Origin: Gnetum montanum
Taxonomy: Eukaryota; Streptophyta; Gnetopsida; Gnetales; Gnetaceae
NCBI GenBank assembly: GCA_015680685.1
Contig: MNCI01003452.1
Coordinates: 185,142 to 249,141, forward strand
Length of the DNA: 64,000 nt
Direction of reading: 5' to 3'
Notes under the pieces: model-generated
The model's database searches: none
What the model was told of the DNA's origin: nothing
Seen by the model: only the letters and a program-made list of their open reading frames with translations
Shown here: positions 23,595 through 34,930 of the stretch, in pieces
Position numbering within the stretch: the stretch's first letter is position 1
Layout: each line of letters opens with the position of its first letter
Translations under genes and position numbers: made by a program

Positions 23595-23840
23595 CAACGG
23601 GTGCGACCCCCTGCGTATACGGGGCCCCATCGACGTAGCGCCCAACCCCTATATATATGGCTGTTGCACTTTAGATTTTCATCATTTTGCAAACAAATTG
23701 GGGGGAGATTTTGCCATTTTTTCTAACGAACTTATTCCCAAGCACCCACATTCCATCGCGTGTTTGCGTCAACCAATCCTTGCCCTCTTAAGCACCCAGA
23801 GATATGCTCTTAGTCGTGGCCCGGGGGGGGGGGGGGGGAA
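23595..23840 (+). promoter_or_regulatory. R1 internal promoter block
   Basis: TATA box CTATATATATGG at 23649-23660, identical over 12 bases to that of R2 (47489-47500). Just upstream is GCGTATACGGGG and CATCGACGTAGCGCC, echoing GCATATACGCGG and CATCGACGTGGCCC of R1's own LTR U3. A leader follows with GGGGGGAG about 50 bases after the TATA box, then the TAGTCGTGG motif. Position upstream of the accessory ORF suggests a subgenomic transcript. Promoter activity is inferred. Confidence 0.55.
23811..23840 (+). other. R1 internal polypurine-tract-like motif
   Basis: TAGTCGTGGCCC followed by a run of 16 G and AA. The first nine bases equal the start of the terminal tract of R2 and differ by one base from that of R1 (27148-27161). 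R2 has the same motif at the equivalent place, TAGTCGTGGGGGAGGGGTA. The G run may be miscounted. Confidence 0.5.
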
Positions 23841-24087
23841 GCCTATGTGTATTTAATTAATTAATTAGTTAATTAAGACTTTGCACCTCTAAGGGAAGAA
23901 ACGAAAACAACTGTTTAAACTCCAACTCATCCCTTGTTGTTTTTGGCTCTAACCCATGAATTAACACTCTGAGGGATTTAATGGAATGCCCTTGCCAACA
24001 ACATAACTTAGTTGAACTGAGAAAGTGTATAAGGACCATTTTGAGCTACTTATGCACAGTCTAATGGGTGGTTATGTTTGATTGTAG

Positions 24088-26922
24088 ATGGCCCCAAAAC
24101 TAAGGCATCCAAGGGGCGAAGGACCATCCCAACCTAGGGACAAGCGTCCACGAATGGGAAGGGGACAAGGCGTGTAGCAACTAGAGCACGCGGAGGGCTC
24201 TCATGCAACTGGCCCCCTCCGCGAAGGACCTTATGTGGAATCTGTCCATTAGATTCCCGAAGAGGAGATGCCCAGTGAACAATCGCAGGGAGATGAAACT
24301 CTAGGGATAGCCCCACGGCTTGAGGTCACCCTGACCCAAGCTTGTCTTGATGCTATCAAGCCGCAAGAAGTGCAACGGATGGTCCTACAAGAGCTAAACT
24401 TTGGACCATTTCTTGAAAATGCATTAGAAGATGTAAGACTTCAATTGCAAAATTCTCCTATGTGGTTGATCATCACAACCAGTGGTGAATGGTACCTAGG
24501 AGAAACCTATCTCTTCTGGACAAATCGGCAACTGGGGTCCAGAGTAAGGATTAATGACATTTATGTTTCTTACTTTGCAGAGGCAATAGCGCAAGCTCTG
24601 GGGTTGCCAGAGACCGAAGTAGATGTGGCGGAGATCCCAAAACAAGCAGACCTTGAGGTAAAAGGGGAGTGGCTCCGACAGTGCTATTGGGTAGATCGCA
24701 AGGAGTTTGGCACTCTAACCACCGTGGAGAGGGTGTATTCAAAGATCGCGTCTTACCATCTAGACCCAACGGTAAGACCCAACAAAATCATAGCCTTCTC
24801 CGCTCGTGCCTGTGTCGCCTTGAGTGAAAAATTTCCAATGAGTCTTCCACAGTTATTATTCTTGGAAATTGAAAAGAGGTTTGCCAAAAGCGAACGTGGA
24901 AGGCAAGCTCTTCCCTTCCCCTGCTTAATTAGAAAATTATGCAAACGGGCAAGGATAGCACGTTACGCCAATGATACACTCCGACACGCCCCGATTGTCT
25001 CATGGCATGAAATGATGAAGGATAGGACTCCTGCCACTACACATACGGAGGAAGAGCTGCACAAACGACAAGGTCGAGTTCGCAGACTATTGTAGAATAC
25101 ATCCGCGAAATCCGACAATCGCTCTTGAGCCAGCAAGAGTAATCTGGTAGGATTGGTGGAGGGGAAGACCCTTCGGTTTATCGCCCTGCAATGAGCCACC
25201 TGGAGCAAGTGGCTCGATCAGTTAGTTTGTTAGAAAGAGCAGGGCCGATGTTCTCCGCCGCCTGAACACAAGTGCTAGCAAGAACAGATCCTAGCATCCG
25301 AGAGGTAACAGTATCAACCCAACAACTATTTTCTGAAATTTCAGGGAATACTGTTACCTTCTCGGTACGCTTGGAAGATGGTGAAGGGGCGACAATTTTG
25401 GTGATGTAGCACCAGGGATAGGAGATTGCGGCTGAAGTGGTTGTTGATACAATTGCTATGGTTCTCAACGCACCGGCGGCACCTGTACCAAATGTACATG
25501 GACTTCAAGATGTACAGGCATCCGTCGGAACTTCACGTAGCAAAATTGATGCAGCACAACATGAGAAATTGTTGGACCGACTAGTGGGAACCGGGCAACC
25601 GCTTCCGAATATCTTTGACCTTTCGGATAACATCACTGCAACCCAGTTGGAGTTGCTCTCGGCAAGGGGGAAGAGCCTCATTTTAGAAGAGCAACTTGAA
25701 GCTGCTCGAGCCACTTGTCAACATTTGGCAACAGAAGTAGCCCAACTAAGAACCCAACTTGTCGATCCAGCTCTCCTCAATCGTGAGCTCACCAGAGATG
25801 AAGCTTTTCAATAGCTTTAGATCAAACTTCAGATAGTTGAGGATGAGTGAGAGTCGGTGATCTTTGATAAGTCCTTGGCAGATGCTTAGACATATCATTT
25901 AAACAAGGACTTGGAAGAGGTTCGCCAGGAGAACGTCAGGTTGACTGCAGAGGTCCATCGCCTGCGTAATGTTGGTGTTGAAAATGAGCACATGAAAACT
26001 TTTATTCACCAATAGTAGGAAAAGCTGGCCAGGGTGAATGCTGACGTGAGAAGGTTGGCCATTGAGAACTGAAATCTATCCATGGAGGAGGTTCGAACTT
26101 TGTGATAGAAATCTGCCATCGAAATTGCCGCTTGGAAGAACGAGGCCCTAAAATTTGAAAAAGTCAAGAATTAGTATAGGGACCAAGTGGGATTGCAAAA
26201 AGAAGTAAATGAAAAATAGATTCAAGTCGCAAAGGCTAAGATGAACCAAGCGCTCCAACAACTCCGAGAGGGAGGCGAGGTATGGCAACCTATTTTTTAT
26301 GGGTTGAATGCCTACAATCAAGTTGAAATCTGCCTCAGAGTTGCAGATTGAGGAAACCCCAGAATATATGGAGCTTGCCAACTTTCGCTATGCAAACTTG
26401 GCTATGCTCACAGTCGGGAGACCATGGTCTAAATTGGAGAAACAAGTGGCCGCCTCATATTCTCTATATGAGGGCGAGTTCCAAGCACACAAAGCAACAA
26501 AGCAAAAATTGGAAGCAGCAAACGCGGAACTCAAGGTTCTCTGCATGCGATTTGAAGGACAACGTATGGTCGCGGAGAACTTGGCCTGTCGAATGACTGA
26601 CTACCAGAAGTTGCAGACATCAATTCGAGCGTTCGACATCGAACGAAAATAGTTCACAGCTTGGTTTGTCAACTTGAAAGAACTCTTCCCCGCGCTGCCA
26701 TGCCTTTAGGAGGTTCCAGTCCCGGCGCACATTGGTGAAGCTACCTGGACGATGAACGATCCCAGAAGCAAGGAAGAAAAAATGAAGGCCCTTCTGGAGG
26801 CTTTCCGGTTGCCTTTAGAAGTTGTAGTTGCTACGGGGCAACCATCATTCGTGCCACCACTGCAGCATGGGCCAGAGGCTGGTGAAGGTTCGTTAGAACC
26901 ACCGCCACCAGGGACGGTGTGA
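24088..26922 (+). pseudogene. R1 accessory ORF: transposon-protein-like domain plus coiled coil
   Basis: A 945-codon span from ATG at 24088, preceded directly by TTGATTGTAG (possible splice acceptor), to TGA at 26920. Residues 1-60 are basic (MAPKLRHPRGEGPSQPRDKR). A globular domain follows at about 24310-25070: FGPFLENALEDVRLQLQNSP, EWYLGETYLFWTNRQLG, AEAIAQALGLPETE, SARACVALSEKFPMSLPQL, LPFPCLIRKLCKRARIARYA. It resembles the putative plant transposon protein family. From 25.4 kb on it is a long coiled coil (LILEEQLEAARATCQHLATE, KLEKQVAASYSLYEGEFQAH). The C-terminus EPPPPGTV is shared with R2. Two compensating frame shifts and numerous TAG stops. Not similar to a membrane-anchored envelope protein; function unknown. 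Confidence 0.72.
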
Positions 26923-27147
26923 TCTTTTCGCAATTTTTGCATTCTTCTACATGGCAGAGACTCTAGGACCAGCAAGGTGTTCAATTTTTTCTCTGAACAC
27001 CACCATTTTTGTAATTTGTCCTTTTCTGTACACTCGGGCACTTGGTAAAATTGACGTTGTGTCATGTGTGTTTGTCAAGTCATGTATGTTGTAAATAAAA
27101 GCCCATACCTTCCAAATTGTAGAGTAACTCGAGGACGAGTTTTTACT

Positions 27148-27161
27148 CAGTCGTGGGGGTA
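27148..27161 (+). other. R1 terminal polypurine tract
   Basis: CAGTCGTGGGGGTA directly before the right LTR's TGATG. Upstream CTCGAGGACGAG is the common gypsy end motif. Primes plus-strand DNA synthesis. Confidence 0.8.
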
Positions 27162-28036
27162 TGATGAAGTGTCATTAGTTGATGCATTAACTAGGCCATG
27201 TATACGTGGCCGCGTCGATGCATCCTTCCATGCGTCGATGTGGCCTTGTTTACGTGGAGCCTATCCTGGCCTATAAATAAGAGGGTTTCCGCCTCACTTA
27301 GATACCTTTTTGTCAGTTGTAGCGAAGCTCTTGCAGTTTGTTCCCACGAGAGTTAGAATATTTTCCAAGTGCTCGCAGTAGGTGTAAGAAAGGTGCCTGG
27401 CTCTTTACTTGAGCATTGATGTATCTGAGCCCATTGGTGTGAATGGCAATAAAGACAAGCTTTTCAAGCATTCCTTGCAGCATTTGGACTTAGTCATTTA
27501 ATGCATTTAATAGCTTCATATTTTTATGCTCTACTAATTACTTAAGTTTCTCTTGTTATTATTTTAATCGCTATTGCTCTTTCATAGTTCATAGAAACCA
27601 TAAGTACGACCATCTCGAACGTAAACCCAACGCTTGGCAACCCAGTGATGCTTAACGTTTGGTAACCTAGTAGTGGTTAGGGGATGCTCAGGACGTGCCC
27701 GGAAGATGGGATCAGATACTTATGCTAGGAATAGTTAAGATACAGATTAGGATAATTATAGATTAGATAATATTTCATTTCTTACTTTCCATACCTTAAT
27801 TAGACGCCAAACGATAAAGTAAAAAGCCATAAAAATCAGTTGCCTCAATATCACTTAACCATCGCCACTAGAATATCACAAGTGAGGTTGGGAAAACAAC
27901 GACTGTTCTAACCCAAGGTTTTGCTGGTTAGGGTCTGGTGTATGCAAAGTGCTTATAGTCTACGGAATTCGACTGAGTCGTGTGTGAATGCCCGTGATTC
28001 GTATGGTTGGGTGTAGGGGTACCTAGCTAGCCATCA
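27162..28036 (+). repeat. R1 right (3') LTR
   Basis: 875 bp, TGATGAAGTG...CCATCA, TATA box at 27271-27280. Compared with the left LTR, most differences are C/T or G/A, and the GTCGAC motifs are decayed (for example GATGCGTCGACT becomes GATGCATTAACT). Followed by GTCTA. Confidence 0.93.
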
Positions 28037-28041
28037 GTCTA
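28037..28041. repeat. R1 target-site duplication, right (GTCTA)
   Basis: Second copy of the 5-bp duplication, identical to 14774-14778. Confidence 0.9.
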
Positions 28042-28121
28042 TTTAGAGAGCTATATCTTGACTTCCCTAAAGCAGATTCCATCTCCTCTTCAGCGGCTAA
28101 AGAACTATTCGAAATTGACAT
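28042..28121 (-). pseudogene. Minus-strand accessory-module remnant, part 1 (N-terminus)
   Basis: On the minus strand an ATG at 28121-28119 opens MSISNSSLAAEEEMESALGK and SRYSSLNR, reaching the R1 insertion point. If R1 and one target duplication are removed, the frame continues past 14778 as PS, one TGA, then GIWRFLWDNRLMLPLD. This shows that R1 landed inside a reading frame. The protein later resembles the LINE's extra module. Confidence 0.45.
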
Positions 28122-29440
28122 CTTTTTTCCCCCTTTAACTACAAAAAAATGCATTCTAACCTGTTACAGATAACAATTGCTAGAGCTTAGTGTTGTTTTC
28201 AAATAGGGTGATACTACGCTTGAAAGTTGGAGTGACCCCCATGGTGTATGTTGCCTCCCTATACTTTGCAGCACCCTAGCTACACGGAGCTAAAGAGATG
28301 GGACTAGGTAGGAACAAAAGATATGGTCGATTTGGGCTTTCTAGATGTTGAAGTATGTGTAGAAGCTTTTGATTTTTTTTGAAATTTTGGCTTTATCATT
28401 GATTTTTGCTAGAATTGATGTAGAGCAATATCTTATGCTGCTTGTCACCTAAGTGTTAGGAAAAATCAATTGTTTTGGGAGGAAACAGATCATATGGCAT
28501 GGTATTAGTTTGATCGATAAACATCAATATCCTTTGGTGAGGGTAGTAGTTTGAATACATCATGCGATATTGAATCACACAATATGGATTGATGTAGTTT
28601 GAACTATCTTGCTTGAAGTCATGTTAGGCAAAGCAAATCGATTAGCGAAGAATATGTTTTTTGAAAGATACGATCTTCTTGATTTCTTGCCTGTTTCACT
28701 TTGAATCTCTCAATTTCTTGCTTGTTTCAATTTGAATTTCTTTCAGATTTGTAGAAAAGCTTCAAAGAATGCAAGATCTCTTAATGAATTAGTCAAAATA
28801 TTAAGATTCAATATAGATCATTGAGAATTTATCCATAACAAGAAAAAAACTAATAAAGATGCATAAGAATGCAACTTTCATATCTAATTTCATAGTTTTG
28901 ATGTACTTGATCAAACTAAAACTTGATTTTGTTGTAAAAGAAACCATATAATCAATCTTTAGAGAGATACTTATCAAATCATTATGAAAATGGAGATCTT
29001 TGATGCAATGAGTGTGATATGTATGACAACTTGTGATAAGATGTGAAATGAGAGATTGTCATTGAGAATTCGAGAGAGAAGTTGTGAAAATTGGAAGAGT
29101 ATGAGAAAGAAAATTGAGAGAAATTGAAACTTCTTCTTCTTCTTGTCCGTCAAACTCTTGATCAAAGAAATTGAGATAGTGACATTGTTGAAATGAGAGT
29201 GCCTACACATGAAGTATGGGGGGCACCTCTATTTAGAGCGTTGGTTGGTCCTTTTATGTCATTTGGGGCATATTTTAGTACCGTTAAACATGATAGGTGC
29301 AATTTTCCATTTTAGGAAAGTTTTAAATGTAGTACATAACCATAGGACTAGCCATGAGATTACAACATGAAAATAAAAGGTCTAAAGACATGAAATGAAA
29401 ATACATGAACATAGAAAAAAAAATGACATGAAATAAAGAT
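28122..29440. other. AT-rich sequence, nothing recognised
   Basis: No domain in any frame. The 78-codon minus frame at 28974-29210 is low in complexity (Lys run, Ile/Phe/Leu-rich) and has no recognisable features. May be 5' sequence of the older minus-strand accessory ORF or original intron. Confidence 0.4.
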
Positions 29441-31480
29441 TTCATTCACACTATTACTTGATACTAGATTTGAGCTTCCACCCTCTTGTATTATTAAGCC
29501 TTCCATTTCAGGCACACTTCAATGTCCTCTATAACCTTAAGGATCTTAGCTTTAGCATATGCTTCAACATGACTAGTGATCCTACCCTCAAATTCTTGCA
29601 TGGGGCTTCAGTTTGGATCTTCACCTAAGCTTCAACCTGCTTCTTGATTTTCTTCTCCATCTCTTATCAAAGGAACTTCCAGTCTGTGTCAAATGGCCAA
29701 GCTTGTAGAATGGGCATCCCCAGATTCTCTACAAATGGCTTAACCCAGTCTTGTGGATCCGCATCATTGGCTGTAGTGCCCTCCTATTAATGGTTAGAGG
29801 CCCCAATAGATAACTCCATATCCTTCTTTCTTACTTGGTGATGTGCTTTGGTAGGCTTTCCCTCTTGAAGCTCTTCTGGTTGAATAGTTGAAGAGTTAGA
29901 AGCAGGCTTGGTGTCCTGTTGAGTGAAGAATTTGGAAAATGTGTGCCCATCATATGTTGAAGTGGCCTTCTCTTAAGCAATCATGAACCTGATTTTAACT
30001 CACAAGGTATCACCATTTTCTTATATCCTTTCTATTAACTTGCAATGCTTTGCCAAAATGCTATCCTAGGGATTCCTAGTCCCTTGCTTTGTTTCAGCAT
30101 AGCAATTTCTTCCCATTTAACCAAGTGGACATTTGGATCCCCACCCCCTGACCAAACAAAATGTCTAATTATCATATAATCTTGTTAATGATAGTTGCTT
30201 GGAGGAGAGGTAAACAAATGGAGGCAACAGACCTAGTGACAGTTGCAAGCACCATAGGAGCCAAGATGCATCTTCCCTTGCTAGTGAAGAATTGATTGGT
30301 CCATAATTCCAACCTGCTCTAAAAGTTCTAGATTAGGATTCCCCAATTATGTATGTCTCCTGTTCCACTTGAAGGGGAATACCCAAATATGAATCTCCTA
30401 CATCTCCAATATCCACCCTAAACTTTGGACAACAACCCTTTTAGTTTGTAGGCATTATGTAGGAGGTGGGTGTTGGACCTCTAGCAGATAATGGCCAAAC
30501 CCAACTCATCTTCCACCTACTCCAACACTTGTTTAATAGCTTTGCCTTCAAGAGTAGAAGCCTTGGTTATGATCATAGTGCATCTACATAGTAGTTGACT
30601 AGACTCCTATACTATGTGATCTCAAACGTCCCAACCCCACTTTATCAAGTATGTCCACATGGTGTCCATTGTAATGATGAAAAGGTAAAGGGGTAGTGTA
30701 TCAACTTGTCAAAGTCCCCATTAGGGTTGAAAAATTCTCTTAATTTCCATTGATCTCCATGGAGCAAGCCCCAAACTATTGAATATGTAGACATGGTTGG
30801 ACAAATTTACAATGAAATCCTTTTTTGATCATGTTATAGTGAGATGCCTCCTAACTTAAGGAATTATAGGCTTTGATTGTATCTAACTTAAGGAACATGC
30901 TTGGCGATTTGAACTTCTAACTTGAGTGCATAAGCTTCTTGTTAAGGATGATTTGCTCTTGTATGAATCTTCCTTTGACAAACCCCACCTAGTTGCCATC
31001 ACCCATGTTATCCATTAGGGCTGCCACATTGTCATTCTTTGGACAAGGATCTTAGAGAAAACCCTAATAAGAATGTTGCATACACCTATGGGCTTGTAGT
31101 TAGATCAATCAACATGATTCTTTTTTTTGGGTACAAGGACAATCTTGGAACAATTGATCTCATGGCACACTCATCCCCACCACAGCTTCAAGTTAAAGGC
31201 ATCCACCAAACTGACATCCATGTTCTCAAAATATTCTTTGCACAACTCAATTGCCCATTTGTCAGGTCCAAGGACATGATTTGGATGCACGAAAGTAATG
31301 GCCCATCACACTTCCTCGGAAATAGGGTTTGGTAGGTGGGCATTGTTGTGATTATCCAATACCTGTGTGACATTAACTAACATTTATCTAGTCTCCCTCC
31401 TATTCCAGATTTCCTTCCAAAGTCATTACATACTTGCTGCAGTTGTGTCCTCAACAACAATTGTTTTGGATTCATTTACT
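29440..31480 (-). pseudogene. Minus-strand LINE reverse transcriptase remnant
   Basis: Read from 31480 downwards: NPISEEVWWAITFVHPN with GPDKWAIELCKEYFEN (plant L1 'PGPDG' region, about 31360-31240), SNYKPIGVCNILIRVFSKIL, GFVKGRFIQEQIIL, FLKLDTIKAYNSLS (first catalytic Asp), PLYLFIITMDTM, YLGIPL, and FTSKGRCILAPMVLATVTRS of the thumb (about 30250). A short charged helix (RITSHVEAYAKAKILKVIED, about 29590) resembles the helix at 14.0 kb. Many stops and frameshifts. No endonuclease is seen, so it is 5'-truncated or cut by R3. Older than LINE 1 by degree of decay. Confidence 0.65.
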
Positions 31481-31615
31481 GTACTATATAAACTTTTGTG
31501 TAGTTTGTTTTTTTAGGTTCAAACTATTGAGGTGACTTTAGAAAGAAGTCCATTTTAATAGAGCATAGCCTTGGTCAAATTTCATTCATAGTTGACCTTA
31601 GAGTACATCTAGAGA

Positions 31616-32450
31616 TGATGCTTAGAAAATTGGATTCCACAAACCAAGTTCACTCAAGTGCAAAGAACTAACACAAATTCTCAATAGAACAAGAAAAAGA
31701 AAAGGAGGCTTTATTCTTGCTCAAAAGAAATGTATACAATGCATAACTAGAAGCAAACACGCTCCTAAGAACAAACAATTAATCAGGCAAACCCTTAGTT
31801 CCTCTCACAATACAAGTTGGATAATCAATGGATGATCATTCACTTACAATGCTCAAGAAAATCTTTCTTTTTCTCAAACACTAGAATGGCATTAGATTGG
31901 CTTTAGGCTGACATTAGCCCCCTTCTCTTGAGTTACCTTTGCCTTTTATACCTTTTCAAAGTGTCCCTTATTTTCCTTGACTGTTGGACTACCTTGAAAA
32001 TCAACCTTTTTATAAAAATCAATTTAATTGGGACTCTGCAGCTCATACCTTCCTTGTAGCATCCATCTTGCAATCAGATTGCGACTCGCACCATGTTGCA
32101 CTGGTAAAATCACAATATTTTTGGCCAATATTTATCTACTACATGTGACTTGTTGTGACTAGCAATCTAGAGACCATGGTTCATTGTGACCTGCAGTGGC
32201 TTGGAACTTGTCGCTTGACTTAGAAAATGCACAAAATATACAATTTGGACTCATTGCAGTAGACTGCTACTCATAGCTACCCGCAAGGCTAGACTACAGC
32301 TCACTGAGACCTACAATTACCTTCCCAGGCTACAAAAAACTATGCAAATAACACAAAAAAGATTCAATATCACAAAGATAGACATGTTACTACTCCTAGA
32401 ATACAATGACGATGAGAATTACCTCCAAGAGTGGGTTGATATCTTTATCA
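31616..32450 (-). repeat. R3 left (3') LTR
   Basis: 835 bp, from TGATGCTTAG to CTTTATCA on the + strand. Alignable along its length with 35861-37768 once the solo LTR is removed (for example TTGGATTCCACAAA, GACATGTTACTACTCCTA versus GACATCTTATTACTCCTA). Confidence 0.82.
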
Positions 32451-32460
32451 TTCCCCTCAC
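32451..32460 (-). other. R3 polypurine tract
   Basis: TTCCCCTCAC on the + strand, that is GTGAGGGGAA on the element strand, directly inside the 3' LTR. Confidence 0.65.
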
Positions 32461-32639
32461 CATTCAAAAGAGACTTGTCTCATTTGTATGCTACACTTGG
32501 GACAGTATCAAGCTATCAAAAACCCAAATCATTCTCATGAACCCAGATAGTGTTCTCAAGCCCTTCATCACTGTAATGCATCAAGTTCTTGCACATCTTC
32601 TTACCTCTTATGAGTCTAGCCTATCTTTCTTATAACACA

Positions 32640-33790
32640 ATTGGTTTCCTTGATGACTTCCATGGAGTTTGACCTTCAATTGCATCTTTGAGGACTTCAC
32701 AACTACCCTCCAAATTTGATGCAAGAACATTGCCATGATAAGGGCTTAAACCTAAATATGGAAAATACAACAAATAGGGAAATTATTAGGCAAATCAGTC
32801 TCATAGGCATTGGGATTGATCTTGGCCCAAATTCTAAGTGGACTAATTCTGCTTGACTTGAGCTTATAGAAATGCACATTCCTCTGCCTTTCTTTGCTCA
32901 AATAGATCTACACATAGTCACAAATATGAAATTCAATTGTCCTATTTCCCTTAGGGGCCTTGGAAGGCACATTCTTCTCCAAGTGAGATTTGACTTGTCA
33001 ATGCAAGTGCTTCATTTGTTGAACAAAATCAGAACTCAAAGAGGCAGAATAATCAAATTTCTTCAACTCATCAACCATCTTTGGTGAAAAACCATAATTA
33101 GCAACAAACGTACTTTTACCAATACTGGTGTGGAAATCATTGTTATAATATAAGAATTCAGCATGAGCTAACATATTTTCCCATCTTTGTAGCTGATCGT
33201 CACATAAGCATCTTAATATCTTCAACAATGACCTATTTACCACTTTAGTTTACCCATCAGTTTGAGGATTATAGGCAGTAGAAAATGGTAATTTTGTTAC
33301 CAACAATTTCCGAAGTGATCTCCAAAAGTGGTCGGTAAATTTAATATCCTTATCACTCAATATTCAATGGAATGCCAGCAACTTCACAACATGTTAAAAG
33401 GCTAAATGAGTGACATGAGAAGCATCACTACTCCTCTCACATGGAATAAAATGAGCCATCTTAGTAAATCTATCAACCACAAGTATAGAATCATAACTAG
33501 ATCTTGTTTTTGGAATGCCACACAAAGTCCAAAGAAACACTTACCCAAGGAGCATTTAGGATTGGCAAAAGTAAGTATTAGCCATCAATACCCTCTCACC
33601 TTTGAACTTTTAGCAAACATAATACTCTTTCACAAATTTAATAACATTATTATAGATACTTGGCTAAAAGTAGGTTTTTCTCAACAATTCCAAAGCCATG
33701 GTTTTGTCCATATGTGCAGTCATGTGACTAATGTGCTTTTCTTCAAGAATCTTGGATTTGAAATCACATTTGGGAACACAAATTTTGCCA
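32640..33790 (-). pseudogene. R3 integrase
   Basis: Minus-strand integrase remains. The clearest part, at 33243-32998, is VNRSLLKILRCLCDDQLQRW, then MLAHAEFLYYNNDFHTSIGK and STFVANYGFSPKMVDELKKF, matching the 'W...L..AEFAYN...STGxSPFEVVYG' end of gypsy integrase cores. HISHMTAHMDKTMALELLRK near 33690 is the N-terminal zinc-finger His region. Interrupted by several stops. Confidence 0.72.
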
Positions 33791-33879
33791 TCTTTAAAAA
33801 GAATACCATTCTTGATATGATATACTTTCCAATTGTTAGCCCTTCCTAAGAATGGAGAATTCAACTCTTTCCAAATATC

Positions 33880-34930
33880 ACAAAAATCAGTATCATTAGG
33901 ATACAATTGAGCAAAGCACTCAAAACCTTTAACTTCAACACAAGAATGAAGAAATTGAATTTTAGACAAAGCATCAGCGATAACATTTGACTTGTCACTT
34001 CTATGTTTCAAAACAAAACGAAACTTTTGCAATTGCTTTACCCATTTCATATGCTTAGCACTTAGTTTCTTTTGAGAATTCAAAAATTGAAGTGCTTTAT
34101 GATCAGTTAATAAAAGAAATTCAGATCTTAGCAATTAATGTCTCCAATGCTTGATAGCTTGAAGTATAACATCTAATTCTTTTTCATATACACTATATTT
34201 TTGTCTATATTCATTCAATTTAAAATTCCTTCTCATAAACACTATACTTTTATCTATATTCATTCAGTTTTTCAAAAAAGAATGCAATGCACTTATCCTT
34301 TTTTGAAAACACACCTCCAATAACAAGTCCAGTTTCATCAACCTCTACTTCAAAAAGTTTGGAGAAGTTTGGAATTGCCAAAACTAGAGCACTACAAATC
34401 TTCTCTTTCAATGCTTGGAAAGAACTCTCTTTTGCATCATCTTACACAAAAGCTGAGTTCTTTTTCAAACAAGAGAGCATAGGTTATGCAATAGAACTGA
34501 AATTTCTAATAAATATTTTATAGAAACTAGCCTAACCAAGAAAAGATCTCACCTCTTCCACATCTTTAGCTGAAGGCTACTCCTTAATTGCTTTGGTCTT
34601 GTTTGGCTCAATTTTGACTTGATTCTTGGAGATAACATGACCTAAGTAGACAATTTCTCTCTTCATAAAATGACATTTATTGGCATCAATCACCAATTAA
34701 GCTTTATGCAACTTAGAGCATACCATCTTCAATTGTTACACATGTCCATCTTCTTTAGAATTATAAACAAGAATATCATTAAAGAAAAGAATGCAACATT
34801 TGTTAATAAGATCTCTCAAAACAGCATGTATAAGCCTCATAAACGTGGCTGGAGCTTTGATTAGCTCAAAAGGTATGACATAGGGGTATCATTGCTGACC
34901 ATATAAAAATGACTTTCTTTTTCCTACCAT
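33880..34930 (-). pseudogene. R3 RNase H and C-terminal half of reverse transcriptase
   Basis: RT palm: FELIKAPATFMRLIHAVLRD and CCILFFNDILVYNSKED. The active-site box is FFND instead of F-x-D-D, so one catalytic Asp is lost. VYLGHVISKNQVKIEPNK and EVRSFLG connect to RNase H: VEVDETGLVIGGVFSKKD, FLLLTDHKALQFLNSQKKLS and DKSNVIADALSK. The fingers and the first part of the palm are missing: the sequence passes from gag (about 34930) directly into this palm segment. Confidence 0.74.

Larger units (their letters stand above)
22022..24087 (+). other. R1 spacer between pol and accessory ORF
   Basis: Two kilobases without a long frame. It holds a poly-A-containing duplication, a short frame conserved with R2, an internal TATA box, a G-run carrying polypurine-like TAGTCGTGG motif, and an AG acceptor next to the accessory ATG. 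Parts of it align with the R2 spacer (46084-48003), which shows it is an inherited part of the element and not later filler. Confidence 0.75.
14779..28036 (+). mobile_element. R1: Athila-like Ty3/gypsy LTR retrotransposon
   Basis: Complete element of 13.26 kb. LTRs of 889 and 875 bp start TGATG and end CATCA, flanked by GTCTA target duplications. After the left LTR comes a primer-binding site like the tRNA-Asp site typical of the Athila/Tat branch. Order: gag, protease, RT, RNase H, integrase, a 2-kb spacer, an internal promoter and polypurine motif, a long accessory ORF, terminal polypurine tract, LTR. The gag knuckle (CX2CX3HX4C) and the RT box FMDDFS support Athila-like placement. It interrupts an older minus-strand ORF. 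All genes carry stops. Confidence 0.92.

Noticed and set aside
24088-26922. Accessory ORF as a retroviral-type envelope gene
   Set aside because: Athila elements can carry env-like ORFs at this place, but no signal peptide, transmembrane segment or furin-like site is visible; the product is a soluble domain plus coiled coil.
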